Source: Phoronis ovalis (Eukaryota; Phoronida; Phoronidae). From it: a stretch of 13,011 bases of DNA. How positions within the stretch are numbered: the first letter of the stretch is position 1; each line of letters starts with the position of its first letter. The notes beneath the pieces are model-generated. The model was given only the letters and a program-made list of their open reading frames with translations, ran no database searches and was not told where the DNA came from. Shown piece by piece: positions 1 through 9,300 of this stretch. The stretch is from NCBI GenBank assembly GCA_028565635.1, contig JAOXYB010041083.1, positions 1-13,011 of the forward strand. Direction: 5' to 3'. The translations under genes were made by a program, and so were the position numbers.

Positions 1-174
1 TACAGGTATTGGATTATCTGGTTGAATGACGGGCATATCATCTTGCGGTATGGGAGGTTGTTCTTGCTGTGGCAGAAGTGATTGGTCAACTGGTTCATTA
101 TGAACTCGAGTTTCTTGTCTCAGCTGTTGCATAAAACGTGTCAAAGCTATTAATTGTGTCTCATAACAAAAAAT
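1..174 (-). CDS. Partial Gln/Pro-rich open frame running off the left edge
   Basis: The minus strand is open from after a TAA at 177-175 down to base 1. From an internal ATG at 132-130 it reads 44 codons, beginning MQQLRQETRVHNEP and continuing into a Gln/Pro-rich run (LLPQQEQPPIPQDDMPV). If it is an internal exon, an acceptor TTTTTTGTTATGAG would start it at 159 with TQLIALTRF. The composition, with few odd residues and a QLIALTRFMQQLRQE helix-like stretch, looks more coding than the surrounding spacer. I do not recognise the family. It could be the exon of a gene lying to the left, or part of a transposon-encoded protein. Confidence 0.35.
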   Translation of the reverse strand, partial: MFCYETQLIALTRFMQQLRQETRVHNEPVDQSLLPQQEQPPIPQDDMPVIQPDNPIPV

Positions 175-283
175 TTAAATAGGAACAACACTGTAATGGA
201 CTGACAAAAAAGTTTTTAAAAAATGAGTACAACAACACTAATATACTGACATCAGTAAGGCACCTACATTTACAGAAATACAA

Positions 284-331
284 TTTGAAGCACCAAGTGA
301 AATACATTTTTGAAGCACCAAGTGAGATACA
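284..331. repeat. 25-bp tandem duplication, two copies
   Basis: TTTGAAGCACCAAGTG plus seven more bases occurs at 284-306 and again at 309-331, a period of 25 bp. The copies differ at one base (GAAATACA against GAGATACA). It looks like a recent local slippage duplication. Confidence 0.85.
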
Positions 332-463
332 AGTCGACAATGATAATTATTTGCTGACTGATGAACTCTCTAGAAACTGTAGAGCTTCTTTCTCATCAAT
401 TTTGCCTGACATCTGTTGGGACTCCATTGCATCTGAACTTCATGTTTCAAAACTCATGTCCGC

Positions 464-482
464 AAATGTCACGTCCGGCAGA
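464..482. repeat. 19-bp element, copy 1 of 2
   Basis: AAATGTCACGTCCGGCAGA occurs here and identically at 632-650. It is CpG-containing in an AT-rich, CpG-poor spacer, so the match is unlikely to be chance and suggests remnants of a dispersed repeat. Confidence 0.75.
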
Positions 483-631
483 TTTCTTAATTCCTTTGTT
501 TTACCAACTTTTAATTAGCAAATAAAATTTTTACTTTTACATGTAAATTTGGGACCTGTGTTCTATCAGTAAAAATCAAAACAACTATCCTCCTATGTTT
601 TGAATTCTTGTGAGGGCCAGTCAAAGTGTGA

Positions 632-650
632 AAATGTCACGTCCGGCAGA
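632..650. repeat. 19-bp element, copy 2 of 2
   Basis: This is an identical direct copy of 464-482, 168 bp downstream. It is followed by AAATGCATTTCGTGGAATGG, not shared with copy 1, so only the core is duplicated. Confidence 0.75.
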
Positions 651-1104
651 AAATGCATTTCGTGGAATGGCCCCATACTGATTATTGTAGACATGCAGCT
701 TCCACATTATTTTTGTCTTTTTTAATTCTTGATTTATCTAAATCTTTGTTCTTTCCTCAGACTGTGTACCTGCCATCATTTGAATGCATCATCTTGTAAT
801 AGCAGCATGCTTAGGTTGTGCTAGCATTCATCGTTGTACAGGTGCTCTGTTTAGCGTGAAGCCTGTGACACCTCCAATGTTTGCAGTTTTATTCTATAGC
901 TTGAATTTCCATCTTGGTACTGCACAGTCCATTGCACTCTAACAGAAAGTTCTTCGTGAGATGAGTTTCCTGTATGCAGGAAGGTATCTTGTATAGTTTT
1001 TTCTGTTGTATGCAAGAAACCATAGTAACATAAATCGTATTACTGCTAGATGCATATCGCAATCAGACTCTCTAGTTGTACAAAAAAACAAGTAGCAGAT
1101 GAAT

Positions 1105-1402
1105 AATATCTATGTATGAGCTCCAAAATGCAAATGTTGATTAGCTTCCGCCTTTGTATCCACAAAACTTTGGTACTGGGACATCAAGTTGCCGAAGTCA
1201 TCAGATACAGAAATTTAATATTTTGTGTTCCGTAACTGACTTAACTGATTCCACGCTATGACAAAAAGAGACATTATTTTATCAAAACAATGCTGCAGAG
1301 ACTAAAACACATGACGTGCCCCTCACCCCATCTTTTAGTATAGATTTCAAAATGAGTGAAATCTAATCAACATTTGCATTAAGGAGCTCATACACAGATA
1401 TT
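1105..1402. mobile_element. Fold-back (MITE-like) unit with 40-bp inverted arms
   Basis: The left arm (1105-1144) and the reverse complement of the right arm (1363-1402) agree at 37 of 40 positions. The shared core includes GTATGAGCTCC and AATGCAAATGTTGATTAG. The arms enclose about 218 bp with no open frame. A short motif TTCAAAATGAGTGA also occurs twice in direct orientation at the right end (from about 1347 and 1401). The structure fits a small non-autonomous DNA transposon. I could not define a target-site duplication, and the arms may be internal rather than terminal. Confidence 0.6.
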
Positions 1403-2212
1403 CAAAATGAGTGATTCCTTTACAAGATTACTAATAAAGGACCTGAGGTTCTAATGATTTCTTAGCATACTAATGTATGTGTCCTTTGTTTCATGCTACC
1501 ATTCACTAGCAACTGGGTCAAAAACATTTGTTCTTTGTCTATGAATTCAGCTAGTAACGCTTCAGTGTCTCAAACATTTCGGAAGATGCCTATGCTCATA
1601 TTATTAAGTACCAACTGGTTTACTTCATACTTGGTTTAGTAAAAGCAGTAATTTAAATTAATACTTTTTGCTGAAGTGCCATTCACTGGGTGACAATTAT
1701 GATATACTTGTTTAATTCTTAAAAATGTTAGAACTTCATATGTCGTGTTGACTTGTAACCACATTTAACAATATATCTCTTAACAACAATAGAAAAATGT
1801 GATATGTTTAGGGTAGACAGTGCATAGTTACGAAATATTCAAATTCTGCAATGTACAGTTGCTAGATTAAAGAATTTCATTTTATTGTAATTGTAAGTTG
1901 CATAAACTCAGCTTTGTAACTTGTAAAGGAGAATGCCTTGAGGTTAGGAAGGGAAAACAATATTCCCAACCAGACACAAGTTTCTGCTTACATTAAAAAT
2001 AGATATTGCTTCCTTATCACAGGGGACAATACCATGCCACAAGGTTATACTTTGGATTTTGTTCAGGTTCAACTAGTGAGCGTACAATAAATCAGCATTG
2101 AATGTACTAGTTTGTTCTCATTTACTTACTCCCAATGTATTTTTTTTAGAAGCTCCTTATATCAGATGACTGTTATGTGATTTTGTGAGCTACATGTAGT
2201 CTCGAAGTCTTG
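1403..2212. other. AT-rich non-coding spacer
   Basis: No open frame of note, RNA gene or clear repeat was found here. Confidence 0.6.
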
Positions 2213-2649
2213 TTTGACCCCCCGGGGTTCTGACTGAAATCAATGGCTGGTATGTGTGTTTCTGAATAAAATTTTTTTAAAAAGGGTGTTTTTTGAAAGC
2301 AAACCATGTTAATGCGCATTACGCAATAAGGGTCGTATTTGTCGATAAAATATACATAAGGGTACCTTTATTGCACAATTCAAACCTAGATGAGATCACA
2401 TACTACAGTGCTTTCTATACAGCAGTATTATAGGTAAATATTAACCAATTGCAGTGAAAAGGGTTAATAAAACATTCTCATTTAATAGGGTATTAAAATA
2501 TTTCCTCACTGCGCTTAGGACATCTAAATTTCTATCAGTCAGCGAAAAGGGGTCAAATCTTAAACATTAAAAAAAATGGGCTTTTTCAAAATTCCGTTTA
2601 CAACAGGAGTACCAGTAATTCCCTAGAGTCGAACCCCAGGGGTGTGACC
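2213..2649. mobile_element. Possible second MITE/SINE-like unit with short G/C-rich inverted ends
   Basis: GACCCCCCGGGGTTCTGACT (2216-2235) faces an imperfect inverted copy at 2627-2644, whose reverse complement reads CACCCCTGGGGTTCGACT. TTTGACCCC (2213-2221) also has an exact inverted match at 2549-2557. Inside are a perfect 12-bp palindrome TAATGCGCATTA (2310-2321) and a hairpin pairing GCAATAAGGG (2323-2332) with 2365-2374. The minus-strand GGTTCGACTCT resembles a pol III B box, but I see no convincing A box or tRNA fold. No transposase is encoded. Confidence 0.4.
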
Positions 2650-2946
2650 TCTTACTCTGCTGTTGCAGTCCTGCATGTATTAATTGTTTCTGCAGCATTA
2701 CAGGTTTATTTTAGATAATTAAATCTGATTTATTCTTGGGGACAAGGAAGTATCCAACCATTAGTTAGATCGTTACATGCAAAATGAAGATTTTAATTGA
2801 CAAGCAAGACATTGACCAAGAACATATTCCTGTATTGAGCCTCTTGCACACCATGATAAATAACCTCGATTATTATATATATTGAAGTGGATGCTTTCTT
2901 GTCTTCAAAAGTAAAAGATAATTTTATATTGGGTATAAATTATAAA

Positions 2947-3211
2947 TTTATTGTAAAAAGTATTTTATATACAGCAAATAAATTTACATGAAATTGTACG
3001 ATTTTGTTTATTTCAACATGATATGCCCAGTGATGCTGGATGTACAATCTAAAATTCTACATTTGAAGCTGCTGTTAACCGTTTCCATCTCCAAGTGTCC
3101 ATATCTAGTTTTCCATACACTAAGTTTATTTCAAAATTATGAAACAAACAGTTCAAAAGGTTTGCTTATACAATGCATCACTGGTTCTAGATATATATAC
3201 CATGAACTTAT
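2947..3211 (-). terminator. Probable CDC40 3' UTR with candidate polyA signals
   Basis: Reading on the minus strand, AATAAA hexamers lie downstream of the CDC40 stop at 3130-3125, 3012-3007 and 2952-2947. The first is about 80 nt past the stop and would give a compact 3' UTR. Which is used cannot be told from sequence. The open plus-strand frame at 2988-3215 overlaps this UTR and the last exon and looks like chance. Confidence 0.5.
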
Positions 3212-3389
3212 TTAGTCCCAAAACTTGATAAGTCCATCCCATCCCGCAGTAGCCACTTTAGATGTCTCGTGCGGATGCCATAAACAGTCGATAACAACAT
3301 CATCATGTGCTTTGAACTTGCTATATAATTTAGTTGTCTTCCAATCCCATACATACAACTTGCCATCTGCATCACCAGATATCAAATAA
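3212..3389 (-). CDS. CDC40: CDC40 coding exon 13 (residues 516-574), end of blade 6, blade 7, stop
   Basis: This exon encodes [48 protein letters not shown] and the terminal FWD, followed by TAA at 3214-3212. Human PRP17 also ends at KLWD. The acceptor is CTTTGCAG. Confidence 0.97.
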
Positions 3390-6300
3390 CTGCAAAGAAT
3401 TAGCAGAGCCAGAGGTAAAACATTTTAATTAATGCAATTTGTAGTGTACATGTTTAAACAAAATTAAAAGTTTACTATGTATCCTTTCCAATCATGTATA
3501 ACATGCCATGATTGAGTATGAAATTTCTCACATGTAATCTCTCTCTGATTCCCCACAAATCATGAGTATAATGGGATAAACATCCCCCTCAAATTTCCAA
3601 TGGACTCTGGCACCATAGAACTTGACTTGAGTGTGTGTTAGAACATGTCCATGTAAACATAAGATGACAATGGGGATAAGTGTAAACATACCTCATATCG
3701 GGTGCAAAGCTTAATCCACATGCATACCCAGCTACCTATAAAAAAGAGAAAAAAATTTCTTAACTTTAGAGAATACATATATTCGGTCTTTTGGCTCACT
3801 GGCCATGTCTATGCAAACGTGTTATCATAGAGTAAACGTGGCCTGTATTTCACATAGCACAACTCTAGAAACAGAGTCGGGCCTTTCCACAACTGCTCAG
3901 TTCTTATCATTACCTAATTATTAGACTACCCAAGCAAAATACTACATAATTTTAGTTTAGCAAAACTGTCTTATTTTTCATGGTGAAGTTATCTTAAAAA
4001 TTAACTAACTTCTTATGAATATTACACGAATATCACAGTGATGCATTATGGTTCTCTCATAGATGTACTACTTATGCACATTAGCCTAATAGAGTGAAAA
4101 TTGTGCAATTTTGTTCCTTAAAAATGCAAATTTAAGTGAAAAAGTAATGTCATGTTTTTGTTTATACTTCAGTACTTCAGTAAGAAACTTACCATATGTC
4201 CTTTAAATACTTTTTTCCTTTTATATTTCATATGATTCAATGCATCGAATATACACACTTGGTTGTCCATAGACTGAGCTGCTAACCACTTAAAATTAGG
4301 TGATAATGCTACCGCAGGCATAGAATGCATGGTAGGGTCAGCAATATACTTGAAATCAACTGGAATATCCCTGAAATGTATTATACAAAGATCGTGATAC
4401 ATAACGCATGGGGTAAAGCATTCAGAACATCACTGAAGAATATTAGATTATTAATTAATTTTTCCTGCCTGGTTTGCTGATTGTAGTGACGAATCAATTT
4501 CCTAATTCCAGAAAAAAGTGATGCCAGAACAAGTTTAACAATGAAATTTCACAACTAATCTCATATTTACCATTCCCACAGCCTTAAACTCTTATCATCA
4601 GACGTCGACACAAATCTTCTGTTCTGATCAACAAACGTGATAGTATTTACAGCACCCAAGTGACGATCATATTCCTGAACAATTTCACCAGATCTGGTGT
4701 CCCACTGAAAACAAAAGTAAAAAATTTGACATGAGTTTTTAAAACTAGGAAACAAATAGTACTAATAGTTTACCTGTTCAGAAGGTCTGTAACATTTAAT
4801 TTTATAAGCCATAAACTATCACTTATCGCAGCAATGCTCCCAAATGGATCTTAGCACCAAGGGTGTTGGTGATTTTACCTTAAGTTGTTATGGTAATAAG
4901 AGTGTCCTGTTACGCAGATAAGAGGACAAAGGAAAATTTACTTAATTGGCAAGCAATACCATAAAAATCAGAGGAACGTTTGCACGTATTTTAACAAATT
5001 CGGGTTGGTGCCATTGCAAGGGCATTCATTACAAATCAAAACTATTTTGTTATAGTATATAATGCTATCTAATTGTATGCCTGCTATACAATCACATAAA
5101 AAAATATAGTAATCAGTATTCACAAGGTTTTATCTATTGACATTACTTTCTGACTCACACAGACAATCTTTTTATCCGATGTACCAGCAACAAACAAATG
5201 TTGTTTGTCTTCTTCTGGGTGGAATTTTATACAGTAAGGTACCTTCCGACTTGTAAACCGACTTATGCATTCACCTGTAAGATAATATATGTTCACAATG
5301 AATAAATGTATGTATCACTTCTTATATGATCAATAACAATACTGTGATTTTTCAAAATATAAAAAATTATTTCACACCCAGACTCTTGTATACGAGTACA
5401 GATCAAAAACCCACCAAATGAAATTCACATCCTGTATTAATGGAAAGCCAGCATACAAAAAAAAACTGAAAATCGGGATCCTGATGATAGTCCTATAAAA
5501 TATGATTGCTACTAACCTGTCTCTGTGTCCCACAATTTACAATATCTATCATAAGCACAACTTAAAAACTGTGTCCCTGGATTGTTAAAACATACATCTC
5601 TCACGGCTTGTTTATGACCAGCATATGTTCTGATTAACCGCCTATCATTATATACTTCCCATAACTAAAATACAATTATATTTATTGTAACATGCCGAGC
5701 ATTCGATACAACAGAATATTCCAAGAGACTGTAAAATTAACAGCTCAGTTACTTTTCTAGTTTGAATACTGTATCTACTATACAAACTTAATACAGTTTA
5801 CAAAATTTAGTCAAAAAGAAAAAACTGAATAAGAACCAATCAAAACATGATTTCCTTGGAACAAAATGTATTTTATAACTATGAAACAAGTGATATGTTC
5901 TACGTTACATTTTATGCATAATAAACTTAAGAACTGCACATTTCTCACTACTAAAAACATTTGGAAAAGCAGCTGTTACACGAATCTGTTATTTGGTAGA
6001 GCAGGATAAATGTAGCCTACCTTAATCTTAGAATCCATACTACATGACAATAGTAAATGAGCTGTCTTGGGGAACCACCTAATTGCTGACAGGCCTTTAG
6101 TGTGACCAGACCATGTATGGATGAGCTTTTTTGGAATATAACATTTTTCTGGTGGCTCTTCTGATCGCAAATTAACACCGACATCTTGAGGGGCATGTAA
6201 AAATGACCTGCCCTGGTAATCCAAAGGATCTTTGACTGCAAGAAAATTACAGGGTATTATGATTAAACAAGTCACCAGTCAAAACATTACAGTTATACCA

Positions 6301-9300
6301 AAAAGGAGCTCAAAGTACACTGTCACTGGGTACTGGTGGTCATTTCAATGCATATACAAAGATGGCAGCAGTGCAGTAAGACAATCAAAACTCAGGTTCT
6401 TATCATTGAGAGAAGTAGGGGATATCTGATTTGACATAATTTGACATGTATACATAAACAAGTTGAACACTTTTATAAGTAACGATATAATCAATACAAC
6501 CTATGAAACCACTGGCATTGTTCTATATAAAGTTTCTTACAACCTTAGTATGTTCACAAAGATATCACAAAATAAACATTCAAAGAAAAAGATTCAAGAA
6601 ATGATGTTTTGTTGTGTAAGTTGTGGCTTTTGGCAACTAAGACAACAGTATCTCAAAAAATCTTACTGTGCAATGTTGATTTTTCTTCAGCAGGAGCTTC
6701 CTCAGTCTGTTTTCCTCTCTTTTTCCTTTTGGCTAAAAGTTCTTCTAATTCCTTAGATTCTTCCTGAAATAAAATTACAGATTAATACGAAAACTGGGCA
6801 CAATTATGCCTTTTAATACACAAAGACAATACCAAGACATGTTTTGTACAAATGATTAAACATTGGAAAGTTCTTACTTTTAATGTCAGAAAACTGTATA
6901 AATAACCAGGATATTCTCTCATTCAACCATTTTGCAGCAGATTTAAAACACATGAACTTACATTTTGCAAGCAGCATTACATTATAGCTGACCATTTCAC
7001 ACGTTCTTGTACAGTAAATTAGGGATGCATCATTCTGCATAAGGTGATGGAGATGGATAAAAATTATTTACCTCCGAAGGTTTGGATACTGTTTTCTCAT
7101 CAGTAAATTTTCCCCAAGGTCCTAAATATCCCTCAATATCGGAAGCATCAGAATTTTTCAACCTTTTCCTCTTATCACCTGGTCTTTTTGCTGTAGCTTC
7201 AAAAACTGTCAAACCTAAAGTGAAAAATATGACCATTCAGTTTGTACATTACTATTATACTAAAGTTTATTTAGAAACATGTTGCCACATGAAAGTACCT
7301 TTTGAAATTAACAAACAATACAACTTCATCTGATTTATAATTGTTTGTGCCCTATGTATAAAGTTTCGATAAAAATATTGAATTTATTAAGATAGAAATC
7401 TGTATCAAACAGGTTTGACACACACTTCAAGTACATACTGTATGTTACCTTTAGCTTTGCTCGCGGTCTCTTCATCACCAACTACTTTTTCTCCTTCAAT
7501 TCCAGAATCTCCCACACTGGGATCTAATGCATAACCTAAAACATACAATAGAATCATGTTAAAGAAACATAACAATTATTTGTCAACATAGTACAAATGT
7601 TGGATCAATGTTTATGAGAACGTTTAAAGAAATCTGATCACATTATTGAAATTAAGTGTTTTTGTTCAAGTCTAAGGTATGCTACATTTTCTTACTGCAG
7701 GAATTGGCAATTTTAAAAAAAAAATACGTATCATAAAAAATATATAGAAATCTTCAATGTAATTCCATTGCTCTCAAAAAGCCTTTTTTAGAGTGGTTCT
7801 AATCTGTTCTTTTTCTGGAAAGCACCACACTCCCAAGAATTTGCATGCGCTGTTTTCAAATTTTTACGAATGTTGTACTTTTCAATCACTTTTTTGAGGT
7901 CATTGTTTTCACTTAAATGTTGAGATCACTGGTAAGCTGCCAGTGTTATGACATATAATCATACATATTAGCCTTAATATTAGCCTTACCATAGCTTACA
8001 AATGTCCTCCTTTGGTTTTCAAACTGAAAGTTGTTCACATGAGCAGGTTCAACAAATCCCGTAAGACTATTCTTATCAGCTAACTGTTGCTGAGTTTTAA
8101 ATGGATGAGCTGGACCTACCTAAAGATAAAGATAAAAAGTGGAAAAAAATTAAGTCAAAACTTATTGTTAGGCCTAGGAAGAATATGTATGGTTCCGGTA
8201 ACCCAAACGATCTTAATTTTAACCCTTCAACCATAAGTTTTTAATCTTGCCACATTTGCATATATTTCAGTAAATACCAGTGTTGGTATTCTTTCACTGT
8301 TTTTCATGTTTTGGTCAGAGAATTCTTTTTTAAATGCCTATCTACCTATGGCCTATTTTTTAGACAAGTAATAGAAACCATAAATATTTTTTAGCCCTTA
8401 TCCATTTCTAGAATCAGTATAAGTCACCATGTTATTGTTTTTATAATTTGCATTATGTATTGTTTATTGGTAAGTTAATGAGTACGAAATGTAACTAGTA
8501 GCCAGAAAAGATTTCAACCATTTTACAGAGAAGAGTGAACAACATGGTCCAACAAAGATGTCCAAGAATGTAAATTATAATTGTGTCATATTACGCAGGC
8601 TAGTTCTGCTTTAATTCAGACAAATGGGCATTATGTATAGGATTGAAACTAACATATGTTCACGCCATTGAGAGATGCTAATAAATCTGGCATGTTCGTC
8701 GGAACTTAACTGTTTAAAAAACATTGCTGCCTTGGAGATTTGATTACATCTTTGTCCTACGACCTGGCTGGTTCACACAGTACAAGCAGTAGCCACATAA
8801 CACCTACACATATCCTTGTCTTTGTACATGCAAGACTATACGCAACAATGTTTTGCAAAAACATAATAAGTTATCTATGTTTTATTTAAAAATGCAAAAA
8901 AAACATACATACTTATTTGGTTACCTAAATATGAATACATTAGTGAATAATCATACAGTACGTACCTGAGGTGCATACAGTTGTTCATATTTAGGGTTAA
9001 TGAGTACTTCCTTTGAGTTGTGGTCTATATGCCGTATAGTTGTAACATCCTCCTTAAAGAATAAATAATTCAGATAAGAAATTGTTTTATATACAAAACT
9101 AGTTCAGTATTTGCACGGTACACAATGCGTATCATGAATGGCTGATTGATAATGATTAAAATATTAAAACTTTGATTAAAATATTAACTAAAATTCACAT
9201 ATTTTCCAAAGCATTTTCAAATAATTGGTTTTGAAAAAGGAAATGGTTGGTCTTGAGGGATGTGAGACTTTGGGGAAAGTTAACTATGTTTTCACGATTT

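Larger units (their letters stand above)
178..1104. other. Non-coding spacer with small repeats
   Basis: No exon is recognisable on either strand. The stretch contains the 25-bp tandem duplication (284-331) and the paired 19-bp element (464-482 and 632-650), which are annotated separately. The 77-codon frame at 285-518 overlaps both repeats and has no recognisable domain, so I do not call it a gene. Confidence 0.6.

Noticed and set aside
2600-2700. tRNA gene suggested by GGTTCGACTCT on the minus strand
   Set aside because: No acceptor stem, anticodon arm or A box fits; only the B-box-like motif is present.
2988-3215. 75-codon plus-strand open frame
   Set aside because: It lies antisense over the CDC40 3' UTR and stop, with no recognisable motif.
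4840-4880. Short perfect hairpin CACCAA...TTGGTG in intron 9
   Set aside because: A 6-bp stem is within chance expectation and no wider structure supports it.
5461-5500. C-box-like TGATGAT with nearby CTGA, as in a box C/D snoRNA
   Set aside because: It is on the plus strand, antisense to the CDC40 intron, the boxes are in the wrong order, and no terminal stem is seen.
6017-6241. 74-codon minus-strand frame inside CDC40 exon 7
   Set aside because: It is a shifted-frame shadow of the true exon, which encodes the conserved WD blade 1.
6463-6756. 97-codon plus-strand frame
   Set aside because: It is antisense to CDC40 exon 6 and its intron, and no domain is visible.
6813-7040. 75-codon minus-strand frame
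   Set aside because: It lies wholly within CDC40 intron 5, and joining it would break the exon 5-exon 6 continuity.
7082-7333. 83-codon plus-strand frame
   Set aside because: It is antisense to CDC40 exon 5.
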